Below are positions 6,866 to 14,761 of a DNA stretch of 23,468 nucleotides, piece after piece; positions within the stretch are counted from its first letter, which is position 1; every line of letters starts with the position of its first letter. Source of the DNA: Clostridiaceae bacterium. Its GTDB lineage: Bacteria > Bacillota > Clostridia > Oscillospirales > Acutalibacteraceae. The notes beneath the pieces are model-generated. The model saw only the letters and a program-made list of their open reading frames with translations. It was not told the DNA's origin and made no database searches. The position numbers were made by a program, and so were the translations under genes. Where the stretch lies: the NCBI GenBank assembly GCA_016281115.1, contig JAEEHZ010000125.1, positions 1 to 23,468 of the forward strand, read 5' to 3'.

Positions 6866-8029
6866 ATGCTTTGGAAAAAAATAATTTCGTTTGCAGTGTG
6901 CAGTGCAATTTTAGGCTCGCTGTTTTTTGTTTCTTCGGGTAACGGCATAAGCGCAAAGGCTTTAGAGACTGACAGTATAAAGTCGCCTGCGGCACTGCTT
7001 ATGGACGCAGACAGCGGAAAAGTGCTGTTTGAGAAAAATGCCCACGATGTCAGGTGCTGTGCGTCAATAACAAAGGTTATGACGCTTCTTCTCGTTATGG
7101 AAGCGCTCGACGACGGTAAAATTAAGCTTGACGATATCGTAACATCAAGCGCGCACGCGGCTTCTATGGGGGGCTCCGATATATGGCTCGAAGAAGGCGA
7201 GCAAATGACGGTAGACGATATGATAAAAGCTACCGCAGTTGCCTCGGCAAACGACGCCGCAGTTGCGCTTGCCGAATTTATAAGCGGCACCGAGGACAGC
7301 TTTGTTGCCGAAATGAACGAAAAGGCAAAACAGCTTGGCATGAAAGAAACTGTTTTCAAAAACTGTAACGGCTTAGACGAAGAAGGCCATGTAACATCTG
7401 CTTATGATGTTGCCGTTATGTCGCGTGAGCTTATAAAGCACAAAAAAATATTTGATTATACGAGCATCTGGATGGATGAACTGAGAGACGGAAAAACACA
7501 GATAGTAAACACTAATAAACTCTTGAAAAGCTACAAAGGTATAACAGGCTTGAAAACAGGCACGACAAGTCAGGCGGGAGCTTGCATTTCCGCAACAGCG
7601 GAGCGCGACGGGTTAAGCCTTATTGCGGTAGCGCTGGGTTGCGACAACGGAAAACAGAGATTTGCCGACGCCGCCTCTATACTTGACTACGGATTTGCAA
7701 ATTTTGCGGGCATAAAGCCGGAAACTCCGCCCGATCTGTTAAAAGAATTAGCTGTAACATCGGGTATGAAAAACACCGTAAATATTAACTGCAATATAGA
7801 CGAGAGTTATGTTTGCCCAAAGGGTGACGCCGAAAAAATAAGTTATAAAATATCGTACAAAGACAATATTGAGGCACCCGTAACCAAGGGCGATATTTTG
7901 GGTAAGGTGAAATATTACGCAGGGGATAAAGAACTGGGAGAATTTGATATAACAGCCGCAGAAGATGTAGAAGAAATGACGTTTATGTCACTTGCAGAAC
8001 TGCTTTTAAAAAGCCTTTTCACTTATTGA
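6866..8029 (+). CDS. dacF: D-alanyl-D-alanine carboxypeptidase (S11, PBP5/DacF type)
   Basis: 387 residues from the ATG at 6866, which has AGGGGGA about 6 nt upstream; an ATG at 6842 without a site is rejected. A signal peptide (about 1-31) is followed by the transpeptidase-like domain with all three active-site motifs: S67-I-T-K70, S127-A-N129 and K230-T-G232. A C-terminal beta domain (about 290-370) and an amphipathic tail (about 372-387) fit the membrane-anchored PBP5 architecture. The enzyme removes the terminal D-Ala of peptidoglycan stem peptides and so limits cross-linking. Length and layout fit DacF, but other S11 paralogues (DacA, DacB) cannot be excluded; the usual spoIIA neighbours of dacF are absent here. 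Confidence 0.93.
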   Translation: MLWKKIISFAVCSAILGSLFFVSSGNGISAKALETDSIKSPAALLMDADSGKVLFEKNAHDVRCCASITKVMTLLLVMEALDDGKIKLDDIVTSSAHAASMGGSDIWLEEGEQMTVDDMIKATAVASANDAAVALAEFISGTEDSFVAEMNEKAKQLGMKETVFKNCNGLDEEGHVTSAYDVAVMSRELIKHKKIFDYTSIWMDELRDGKTQIVNTNKLLKSYKGITGLKTGTTSQAGACISATAERDGLSLIAVALGCDNGKQRFADAASILDYGFANFAGIKPETPPDLLKELAVTSGMKNTVNINCNIDESYVCPKGDAEKISYKISYKDNIEAPVTKGDILGKVKYYAGDKELGEFDITAAEDVEEMTFMSLAELLLKSLFTY

Positions 8030-8032
8030 TAA

Positions 8033-8072
8033 AAACGGGGTTGCCAAGCCTGAAAAGCCGGCAGCCCCGTTT
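8033..8072. terminator. Terminator between dacF and ligA
   Basis: Arms 8033-8045 and 8060-8072 pair over 13 bases with one G-U. The plus-strand 3' side continues TTTCTTT; the minus side runs into TTTTATC. It separates convergent genes and may act on both strands. Confidence 0.8.
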
Positions 8073-8095
8073 CTTTGCGGTCAATTAATAAAATA

Positions 8096-10078
8096 TCAAA
8101 GCCCGAACATACTCTTAAATTCTTCTTCGTTTATTATTCTAACATTTAAAGACAAAGCTTTATCAAGCTTGCTTCCTGCGCTTTCTCCTGCCAGAACAAA
8201 ATCTGTTTTTTTGGAAACAGAACCGCTGACCTTGCCGCCTGCCGCTTCTATTACAGCCGCGGCGTCATTTCTTGTGTATGTGGGCAAAGTACCTGTTAAA
8301 ACAAATGTTTTTCCGGTGTATTCTCCCTCTGCTTTTTTTGCGGCAGGGGGCATTTTTACACCTGCGTTTTTTAAAGAATCTATCAAAGCTTTTGTTGCGT
8401 CAAGATGAAAATAATCATAGACGCTTTGCGCCATAATATCGCCGTAGCCGTCTATCTGTAATATATCCTCAAAAGACGCATCCATAATGTTTTCAATTGT
8501 TGAAAAATGACTACACAACATCTTTGCGGCTTTAAGACCTATGTGCCTTATTCCCAGTGAGTAAATAATTCTGTACAGCTCGTTGCTTTTAGATTTTTCA
8601 ATTGCGTTTATGAGGTTGTCGGCAGATTTATCGCCCATACGCTCCAATGCAGCAATATCTTCTTTTTTCAGAGAATAAATGTCAACAGGGGAATTTATTA
8701 GATTTTCATTTACGAGCAGTTCTATTATAGATTCTCCCAGACCTTCAATATCCATTGCGTCTTTGCTGACAAAATGAATAAGGTTTCTCACCATTTGAGC
8801 GGGACATTCTGTATTGGTACAGCGCGTTACGGCTTCGTCCGCATATCTGACTGCGGGGGAACCGCAACATGGACAAACACTTGGAAATGCATAAGGCTTT
8901 GAATTTTCTGCGTGAAACTTTACGCACACGACCTCGGGGATTATCTCGCCTGCTTTTCTTATGGTGACGGTATCGCCTATGCGGATATCTTTTTCTTTTA
9001 TAAAATCCTCGTTGTGCAGGGTGGCTCTGGAAACGGTAGTGCCGGCAACGGTAACAGGCTCAAATATTGCCGTGGGGGTAAGGGCGCCTGTTCTGCCTAC
9101 GTTTATTTCAATATCTAAAATTGTTGTGTCTTTTTCTTCGGGCGGATATTTATAGGCCTCCGCCCACTTAGGATATTTTGCAGTGCTGCCGAGCTTGCTT
9201 CTGTCCCCGAAATCATCAAGCTTTACAACTGCGCCGTCAATTCCGTAAGGCAAGTTTCCTCTAGAGTTGCCTATTATTTCTATTTGGTTTAAAACATCGT
9301 TGATATCCGAATATACGCCCGACATGGGAGGCGTGGGGAACCCTAATTCTTTAAGTAGGCGCATAGACTGGGAATGAGCAGATATATCGGCTCCTTCGAT
9401 TTGCTGTATATTAAAAATAAATATATCCAAATCGCGTTCGGCTGTTACAGCGGCGTTTTTTTGCCTTAGTGAGCCTGCCGCCGCGTTTCTGGGGTTTCTG
9501 AAGGTTTTTTCCTCTCTGTCTTCCTGCTTTTTGCACAAGTTTTCAAAGCTTTCAAAAGACATATACACCTCGCCGCGCACCTCTAAATAAGGCAACGGTT
9601 TTTTCAGCCTTTTCGGCAGAGATTTTACCGTGCGTAAGTTTTCGGTTATATCTTCTCCCGTTACTCCGTCGCCGCGTGTAGAGCCTCTTACAAAAAATCC
9701 GTCTCTGTATTCCGCAGATACTGAAAGCCCGTCAAATTTCGGCTCAACAACATAAACAGGGTTTGGCACAACGGTTCTCACACGCTTATCAAACTGGATA
9801 AGCTCTTCTGCCGAAAAAGAATCGTGCAGGCTTTCCATAGGCACGGCGTGAGTCACGGGCGCGAATTTTTCGCCCGCGCTGCCGCCCACCCTTTTTGTGG
9901 GGGAATCGGCAAAAGCAAATTCGGGAAATTCGCTCTCCAGTTTTTCAAGCCTGTAAAGCATCATATCGTATTCGCGGTCGTCTATCTCAGGTTCGTCGTT
10001 ATTATAATATTTATCGTTGTGATAATTTATTTCTTTTGTTAATCGCAATATTTCTGTTTTTGCTTCCTGTGAGGTCAT
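8096..10078 (-). CDS. ligA: NAD-dependent DNA ligase LigA
   Basis: 660 residues, the normal length, from the ATG at 10078 with AGGAGA 9 nt upstream; a longer in-frame opening to 10129 overlaps the preceding gene and is rejected. The domains are in order: Ia NAD-binding (HNDKYY), adenylation with the nucleophile K114 in KFDG, OB fold with GRTGALTPTA (about 328), a zinc finger with C402, C405, C420 and C425, helix-hairpin-helix repeats (about 440-570) and a BRCT domain (about 585-660). It seals nicks during replication and repair using NAD. It lies 17 bases after the glycosyltransferase gene and is probably transcribed from the same promoter. Confidence 0.98.
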   Translation of the reverse strand: MTSQEAKTEILRLTKEINYHNDKYYNNDEPEIDDREYDMMLYRLEKLESEFPEFAFADSPTKRVGGSAGEKFAPVTHAVPMESLHDSFSAEELIQFDKRVRTVVPNPVYVVEPKFDGLSVSAEYRDGFFVRGSTRGDGVTGEDITENLRTVKSLPKRLKKPLPYLEVRGEVYMSFESFENLCKKQEDREEKTFRNPRNAAAGSLRQKNAAVTAERDLDIFIFNIQQIEGADISAHSQSMRLLKELGFPTPPMSGVYSDINDVLNQIEIIGNSRGNLPYGIDGAVVKLDDFGDRSKLGSTAKYPKWAEAYKYPPEEKDTTILDIEINVGRTGALTPTAIFEPVTVAGTTVSRATLHNEDFIKEKDIRIGDTVTIRKAGEIIPEVVCVKFHAENSKPYAFPSVCPCCGSPAVRYADEAVTRCTNTECPAQMVRNLIHFVSKDAMDIEGLGESIIELLVNENLINSPVDIYSLKKEDIAALERMGDKSADNLINAIEKSKSNELYRIIYSLGIRHIGLKAAKMLCSHFSTIENIMDASFEDILQIDGYGDIMAQSVYDYFHLDATKALIDSLKNAGVKMPPAAKKAEGEYTGKTFVLTGTLPTYTRNDAAAVIEAAGGKVSGSVSKKTDFVLAGESAGSKLDKALSLNVRIINEEEFKSMFGL

Positions 10079-10095
10079 AAATAATATTCTCCTGA

Positions 10096-11040
10096 TCATT
10101 TTTTGTAAAGGAAGGGCGCGAGCCTCCACAACAGTATTCTTTGCCTCAGCTTAGGCGAGGTAAATTTTCCGGGGCGCAGATGAATATCATAATTCTTTGA
10201 TTTTAGAACTGATTTTATTGCGCTTACGGTATAATTGTCCGAGAGAAGCCCGTCTATACAGCTAAAGATAAGAGAAGGTATTTTTTGTTCACACATCATT
10301 TTTTTAATGCGTATATGCTTTTCGTCATTGCCCGAAGTCGATTTTATAAGGTCAACTGCCGCATCCAGCCTGTCTAACCGCATAGATTCGGTAATTGATT
10401 CGTAATATGATCTTGGTGCGCCGGGATAGACCTTTCTTTCGGGTTTTGCTCCGCTTACCGCGATGCTTTGGCATTTGATAAGCATTTTAGTAATAAAATC
10501 ATCACTGTAACCGTAAGTGAGCGTTTCAGAAAAACATATACCGTTTTCCTTCAAAAAACGGGACGAAATCATAACAGAGGCTATATCGCACGAAGCCTTT
10601 CCGTACATTATACCGTCAAAAATATCGTAAAATGAAGATTTATCTGTAAGTATAATGCCCTTTTGACAATCAAAAGGCGCAGGGGCAAAAACAAATTCGG
10701 CATTTTTGTTCTCTATGTCTTTATAATAATCCGAAATGCAGTTAACATACATTTTTCTCGGAAAAACAAAAGTTATGTATTTTCCGCATGATCTGTCTAT
10801 TCCGCTGTTGAGAGCGCACCCGGGAACGTCGCTTCCGCACCTTATAACGGTGCCTAAAGCGGAGTTCTTTTCAAGAGCGTCAAAAGCGGCACCTGCACTG
10901 TTATCGGTAGAATTCAGATCGGTAACTATTATCTCAAAGCTTAAACCGACGCACTCACATTTTATATCGGATATAATATCATCAATACAGTTTTCCACGT
11001 TTTTAACGGGAACAATTACGGACAAATCTATATCAGGCAT
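10096..11040 (-). CDS. GT2-like glycosyltransferase, DxD motif missing
   Basis: 314 residues from the ATG at 11040; GGAG lies 14 nt upstream, a loose fit, and a TTG at 11070 is an alternative. The N-terminal half is a GT-A nucleotide-sugar fold: DLSVIVPVKN (5-14), EIIVTDLNSTDNS (36-48) and GKYITF (86-91). Where GT2 enzymes carry the metal-binding DSDD/DxD, this protein has FVFPRK (91-96). A GYSDDF stretch (177-182) sits where the catalytic base region is expected. The C-terminal third is predicted helical and basic without membrane helices. Donor and acceptor are unknown; it may be inactive or metal independent. It shares a transcript with ligA. Confidence 0.78.
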   Translation of the reverse strand: MPDIDLSVIVPVKNVENCIDDIISDIKCECVGLSFEIIVTDLNSTDNSAGAAFDALEKNSALGTVIRCGSDVPGCALNSGIDRSCGKYITFVFPRKMYVNCISDYYKDIENKNAEFVFAPAPFDCQKGIILTDKSSFYDIFDGIMYGKASCDIASVMISSRFLKENGICFSETLTYGYSDDFITKMLIKCQSIAVSGAKPERKVYPGAPRSYYESITESMRLDRLDAAVDLIKSTSGNDEKHIRIKKMMCEQKIPSLIFSCIDGLLSDNYTVSAIKSVLKSKNYDIHLRPGKFTSPKLRQRILLWRLAPFLYKK

Positions 11041-11127
11041 AGCAAAAACCAATACTCCGGCAAAACGCAAACGGCTTAAGGCCGGCGTCGGGGTCCCTTT
11101 CGAATTATTGTTACATTATTGTAATAC

Positions 11128-11156
11128 ATTGTAATATATTTCGGCATAAAATTCAA
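11128..11156 (-). promoter_or_regulatory. Sigma-A promoter of the glycosyltransferase-ligA unit
   Basis: On the minus strand: TTGAAT (11156-11151), 17-base spacer, TACAAT (11133-11128). The predicted start near 11121 gives an 80-base leader. Two copies of a TTGTAATA unit, 11 bases apart at 11118-11125 and 11129-11136, overlap the -10 and could be an operator or chance AT-rich repetition. Confidence 0.5.
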
Positions 11157-11269
11157 TACCGTACAAAGCGGAAATGAAAAATAGTTTTTCAGAATTGATG
11201 AGAAAACAAGAGGATTCGTTAGAATATTGAAGATTTGTAAACAGAGCGTCGAAAAAAATAAAAAAATTG
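11157..11269. other. Spacer between divergent promoters
   Basis: The gene-free stretch 11041-11376 holds the minus-strand promoter and leader, this AT-rich spacer, and the rplM promoter and leader. Within the spacer I see no hairpin, RNA gene or convincing reading frame. Confidence 0.5.
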
Positions 11270-11298
11270 TTGACAAAGCAAATCTCTTGTGATATCAT
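11270..11298 (+). promoter_or_regulatory. Strong sigma-A promoter of rplM-rpsI
   Basis: TTGACA (11270-11275), 17-base spacer, TATCAT (11293-11298): a perfect -35 and a one-mismatch -10, as expected for ribosomal protein genes. The start point should be near 11305. Confidence 0.9.
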
Positions 11299-11310
11299 AC
11301 ATAGGCGTTA

Positions 11311-11342
11311 CGGGAGATCGTGTCTATGTACACGTTTTCCGG
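11311..11342 (+). ncRNA. Hairpin leader of rplM, possible L13 autoregulatory site
   Basis: In the roughly 70-base leader, CGGGAGA (11311-11317) pairs with TTTTCCG (11335-11341, two G-U pairs) and CGTGT (11319-11323) with ACACG (11330-11334), enclosing a six-base loop: one long stem with a bulged T. Bacillota rplM-rpsI transcripts are known to carry an L13 leader, and position and shape fit such an element. A match to the actual leader consensus was not tested. Confidence 0.55.
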
Positions 11343-11376
11343 ATAGATTTTTAATTTTGATCCGGGAGGAATTACA

Positions 11377-11805
11377 ATGTCTACTTATATGGCAAAAAAA
11401 GGCGAAGTAGAACGTAAGTGGTACGTTCTTGACGCAGCCGGCAAGCCAATGGGACGAGTTGCAGCACAGGCTGCCGTATTGCTCAGAGGCAAGCACAAAG
11501 CTACATTTACACCGCACGTAGATTGCGGAGACCACGTTATCATAATCAATTGTGAGAAGGCTGTTCTTACAGGCAACAAGCTTGAGCAAAAGTATTATTA
11601 CCGTCACACGGGTTATATCGGTCACTTAAAGGCAACAAGATATGACACCCTTATGGCAACAAACCCCACAAAAGCTATGCAGCTCGCAGTTAAGGGTATG
11701 ATACCCGACAACACTATCGGCCGCGCAGCTTTAACAAGACTTCGTTTGTTCAAAGGCAGCGAGCACATCCACGAGGCTCAAAAGCCCGAAGCTTGGGAAA
11801 TGTAA
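11377..11805 (+). CDS. rplM: Large subunit ribosomal protein L13
   Basis: 142 residues, the canonical length. Family stretches are present: WYVLDAAGKPMGRVA near residue 16, LRGKHKATFTPHVDCGD (about 36-52), YYRHTGYIGHLK (about 74-85) and the C-terminal VKGMIPDN plus GSEHIHEAQKPE. L13 is an early-assembling protein of the 50S subunit. GGGAGG lies 7 nt before the ATG. It is followed by rpsI after 17 bases, the universal bacterial pairing. Confidence 0.98.
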   Translation: MSTYMAKKGEVERKWYVLDAAGKPMGRVAAQAAVLLRGKHKATFTPHVDCGDHVIIINCEKAVLTGNKLEQKYYYRHTGYIGHLKATRYDTLMATNPTKAMQLAVKGMIPDNTIGRAALTRLRLFKGSEHIHEAQKPEAWEM

Positions 11806-11822
11806 GAGAGGAGGCAATTTGA

Positions 11823-12224
11823 ATGTACGATAAAGCACCGTTTTTCTACGGAACAGGAAGAAGAAAAAGCTCTGTTGCAAGAGTAAGACTTTACAAAGGC
11901 ACAGGCAAAATTACAATTAACGACAGAGATATAGACGATTATTTCGGTCTTGAAACACTTAAGCTTATTGTTCGTCAACCTTTGGCACTCACAAACAACA
12001 CAGATAATTTTGATGTTGTATGCAGAGTTGCAGGCGGCGGCGTTACAGGCCAGGCGGGTGCTATCCGTCACGGCATCTCCAGAGCATTGCTTCAATACGA
12101 CAGCGAGGCTCTCAGACCCAAGCTCAAGAGAGCGGGCTTCTTAACAAGAGACCCGAGAATGAAAGAGAGAAAGAAATACGGTCTCAAAGCAGCAAGAAGA
12201 GCACCGCAGTTCTCAAAGAGATAA
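11823..12224 (+). CDS. rpsI: Small subunit ribosomal protein S9
   Basis: 133 residues, close to the usual 130. FYGTGRRKSSVARVRL (about 8-23), GGGVTGQAGAIRHGISRAL (about 74-92) and the C-terminal RAPQFSKR are hallmark S9 stretches; the tail reaches the P-site tRNA in the 30S subunit. The ribosome site GAGGAGG is about 8 nt before the ATG. It is co-transcribed with rplM from the promoter at 11270 and ends before a strong terminator. Confidence 0.98.
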   Translation: MYDKAPFFYGTGRRKSSVARVRLYKGTGKITINDRDIDDYFGLETLKLIVRQPLALTNNTDNFDVVCRVAGGGVTGQAGAIRHGISRALLQYDSEALRPKLKRAGFLTRDPRMKERKKYGLKAARRAPQFSKR

Positions 12225-12249
12225 TCAGATATTACAGAATTTCATCATT

Positions 12250-12276
12250 CCTCCCGATCTTTCGGGAGGATTTTTT
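12250..12276 (+). terminator. Terminator of rplM-rpsI
   Basis: CCTCCCGA (12250-12257) and TCGGGAGG (12262-12269) form a perfect 8-bp stem with a four-base loop, then six T at 12271-12276. The next promoter begins two bases later. Confidence 0.95.
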
Positions 12277-12277
12277 A

Positions 12278-12306
12278 TTGATATTGTAATTTTCTGATGA
12301 TATAAT
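12278..12306 (+). promoter_or_regulatory. Sigma-A promoter of the dockerin gene
   Basis: TTGATA (12278-12283), 17 bases, perfect TATAAT (12301-12306). The predicted start near 12313 places the structured leader at 12319-12369 at the 5' end of the transcript. Confidence 0.8.
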
Positions 12307-12318
12307 AAATCTGTGGTT

Positions 12319-12369
12319 TGTAAGTATGGACAGTGCGAGGCGCCTGCCTTGGATACTTACACTGTATAC
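12319..12369 (+). ncRNA. Structured leader with two competing folds
   Basis: Fold A: TGTAAGTAT (12319-12327) pairs with ATACTTACA (12353-12361), nine perfect pairs; inside it CGAGGC (12336-12341) pairs with GCCTTG (12346-12351) around a GCCT loop, leaving a one-sided bulge GGACAGTG (12328-12335). Fold B: GTAT (12324-12327) plus ACAGTG (12330-12335) pair with CACTGT (12360-12365) plus ATAC (12366-12369), ten pairs with a GG bulge. The folds share bases and mostly exclude each other; alternatively the bulge could pair with bases just after fold A as a pseudoknot. No known riboswitch class is recognised. Confidence 0.55.
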
Positions 12370-12400
12370 AACAATTAAAACACAGAAAGGAACGAAAACT

Positions 12401-14674
12401 ATGAAAAGAAAATTTGTAAGCGTTGTGCTGGCTTTGATTATGCTTGTCGGCGTAATTCCGTTCGGCAGTGTGGCGGCTAATGCAGAAAACGAGCCCGAGA
12501 GCACGGAAGCCAAAACAGAGGTGTGTACCGTATCTTTTACAAAAGCGAAATCCATAGAGCAATCTATTCCCGTGGAAAACAATGTGCAGGATTATATTGC
12601 TGACCGAAAAACCGATTTTGAGAATCAGATTACCCAATTAAAAGACGGCAAAACCGGCGTTTCGGTTGAAGATTATGATTCGTTATTTACAAATGACCAA
12701 TATGCTCAAATTACGCGCGTTGAGACAAGTTTTCATTATGATTTCAGTGAAGACTGCGTTTTAATAGGCGATTTGGATAACTGGGATTCGCTTGTCGTTG
12801 CTCAGGGTTGGGTAAAGCGAATTGTAACAGTGGTTGTTACATATGATGAATATACATTGCGCGCGAATCTTATAAACAACGTGTCGGTTACCGTTACTCC
12901 GCCGGAGATAGGAACAAGCAGTGCAGATGTAAAGCCTCAGGTCGAGCTGACAAGTGAGGGCTGTTCCGTGGCTTCAACGCTTTGGCTGTACGGGCTTAAT
13001 ATGTATACCTCGGATGAGCCTGTTTTCGATTTTGAAGAAGGTCAAACATATTATATGTATGTTATGCTGAAAGCGGACAGCGATTGTGAATTTGTTACGT
13101 CTGCAGAAACGGCCGGAGGAATTGACGAAGGGTTTGCATATTTTGAAGGGTGTAACGTAACGGGCGGAGAGTTAAAATTTGCCGGAGCGAGAAGGCTCAA
13201 CGACGGCGGAATGTATCTCAGACTCAAGATTGCTGTTACACCTTCGGCAATCAAAGATCCCGCGCCCATACCGGCAGTTTATCTTGCTTTTGATCCCCCT
13301 TCGGCGGGAACATCCGTTGAGGTGAGTAAGCAAGACGGGTTGCCTGTTCATAATCCCGCTCCAAATGTTACTTTTGCGTCTGATGACGACCGCTATTATA
13401 TGACGGGTTGCATGTGGTGTGATAACGATCATGAGGAAGGTACACCCGGTTATATAGAAAGTCCGTTTACATTTGAATCTGGCGTGAGATATTATGCAAC
13501 TGTAGAGCTGAAAGCCCGTGACGGCTTCTGTTTCAACGAAAAAACGGAAGTTAATGTAGAAAACGCAAATGTAAGTGAATATTCAATTACCACAAGTGAA
13601 GAAGAAAGCGTAATGGTTATAACGTTTTGGTTTGAAGCGGAATCAAATCAGCCTGATACATCGTATTTTGCCGTTTGGATGTGCGACGTTGACCATACAC
13701 CCAATGAGGGCGGCAGCGTTACTATCGAATATGTAGCGCCCGACGGCTCAATTCCAGCAGAAAGCGGCACAAACTGGACTTCCTCAACAAATCAAATTGT
13801 ACCTGCAGGAACATTTGTCACACTGACTGCGTGTCCCGATGAAGGATATCGCTTTAAGGGTTGGTATCAGGCAAATATTGACCGCGCAGGCGCAAATGAT
13901 CCTTATTATTTTGAGGAAACGCTTATTTCAAATGCAAAGATTTATTCATTTACAGATAATCCCATAGGCGAGAATAAAGCACCGTATATCTGCGCCGTAT
14001 TTGAAGAAGGAGAAGACCGAGAGGTCGATCAAATACAAGTGTGGGTAGGCAACACAACAGGTGAAGGCGCGGCAAAAGACGCAGGCGGCAAGGTTGCCGT
14101 TAAATATGAAATAACGGGAGAAAACCTCTACGATCTTGAGAGTAAGTCAGGCGCCGATTTTGTCTACGGCGAAATTGTACCGTTCTATAAGGGCGACGAG
14201 ATCACGGTTTATGCACAGGCAGACGAAGGTTATTATTTTATAGGCTGGTATCACGTTAATATTGAATGGGGTCCCGGTGAAGGAATGGCATATGAAGGCG
14301 ATGTTATTTCAAACGAGACGAGCTTTACATATAAGCCCGGAGAAACAATTCTTGAAGGCGACACAGAGCCGCTGCGCTATATCTGTGCCGTGTTTGCAAA
14401 GCCATGTGATAGTGATGAGCCAACCGACAGCGACATACCCACCGATACAGATAAGCCGATGTACGGAGATGTTAACTGCGACGGCAAGATAACCATGGAA
14501 GACATAACATCCTTGCAGAAAATAGTTGCCAAGCTTGTTACATATGAATCCTTCGGCAAAATGTCTGAAACAAATGCCGACTGCGACTTTGACGGCAAAG
14601 GAACAATGATAGACGTTACTTTGATTCAAAAATACCTTGCCAAATTGATAACTTCTTTTGAACCTGCAAAGTAA
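12401..14674 (+). CDS. Secreted multidomain protein with type I dockerin
   Basis: 757 residues from the ATG at 12401 (AAAGGAA about 9 nt upstream). A signal peptide (1 to about 27, ending AANA) precedes a unique region (about 28-160), two related beta modules (about 165-285 and 293-420), two modules with GWY cores typical of surface repeat domains (about 422-535, GYRFKGWY; about 545-665, GYYFIGWY, each ending YICAVF), a Thr/Asp/Pro linker (about 669-686) and a C-terminal type I dockerin. The dockerin has two calcium loops: D690-x-N-x-D-G...D701 and D727-x-D-x-D-G...D738. Dockerins dock onto cohesins of cellulosome scaffoldins. No glycoside hydrolase or other catalytic signature was recognised, so the cargo role is unknown; adhesion or substrate binding is a guess. 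Confidence 0.88.
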   Translation: MKRKFVSVVLALIMLVGVIPFGSVAANAENEPESTEAKTEVCTVSFTKAKSIEQSIPVENNVQDYIADRKTDFENQITQLKDGKTGVSVEDYDSLFTNDQYAQITRVETSFHYDFSEDCVLIGDLDNWDSLVVAQGWVKRIVTVVVTYDEYTLRANLINNVSVTVTPPEIGTSSADVKPQVELTSEGCSVASTLWLYGLNMYTSDEPVFDFEEGQTYYMYVMLKADSDCEFVTSAETAGGIDEGFAYFEGCNVTGGELKFAGARRLNDGGMYLRLKIAVTPSAIKDPAPIPAVYLAFDPPSAGTSVEVSKQDGLPVHNPAPNVTFASDDDRYYMTGCMWCDNDHEEGTPGYIESPFTFESGVRYYATVELKARDGFCFNEKTEVNVENANVSEYSITTSEEESVMVITFWFEAESNQPDTSYFAVWMCDVDHTPNEGGSVTIEYVAPDGSIPAESGTNWTSSTNQIVPAGTFVTLTACPDEGYRFKGWYQANIDRAGANDPYYFEETLISNAKIYSFTDNPIGENKAPYICAVFEEGEDREVDQIQVWVGNTTGEGAAKDAGGKVAVKYEITGENLYDLESKSGADFVYGEIVPFYKGDEITVYAQADEGYYFIGWYHVNIEWGPGEGMAYEGDVISNETSFTYKPGETILEGDTEPLRYICAVFAKPCDSDEPTDSDIPTDTDKPMYGDVNCDGKITMEDITSLQKIVAKLVTYESFGKMSETNADCDFDGKGTMIDVTLIQKYLAKLITSFEPAK

Positions 14675-14698
14675 TGTTTTAATGAAAAATAACAGACG

Positions 14699-14732
14699 CC
14701 CCTTTATCCAACATTTGTCTTGGGTGAAGGGG
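14699..14732 (+). terminator. Hairpin after the dockerin gene, weak terminator
   Basis: A 13-bp stem (14699-14711 with 14720-14732, two G-T pairs) and an eight-base loop, followed by TGCTCATTT rather than a clean T run. It may end or attenuate transcription before the TfoX-like gene, whose start is 30 bases on. Confidence 0.5.
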
Positions 14733-14761
14733 TGCTCATTTAAAAGTAAAGAGGTGAAAAA

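Noticed and set aside
6842..6868. dacF starting at the ATG overlapping the lipoprotein stop codon
   Set aside because: The later ATG at 6866 has a strong AGGGGGA site and starts the signal peptide directly.
11118..11136. Tandem TTGTAATA units as a dedicated operator
   Set aside because: Only two copies in very AT-rich DNA overlapping a -10 box; noted with the promoter but not strong enough as a separate finding.
11174..11230. An 18-codon frame beginning MKNSFSEL between the ligA-unit and rplM promoters
   Set aside because: The only purine stretch is two bases from the ATG, too close to act as a ribosome site, and no promoter fits; probably chance.
12326..12400. In-frame upstream ATG that would add 25 residues to the dockerin protein
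   Set aside because: It lies inside the 5' arm of the leader hairpin, has no ribosome site, and would bury the signal peptide that starts at 12401.
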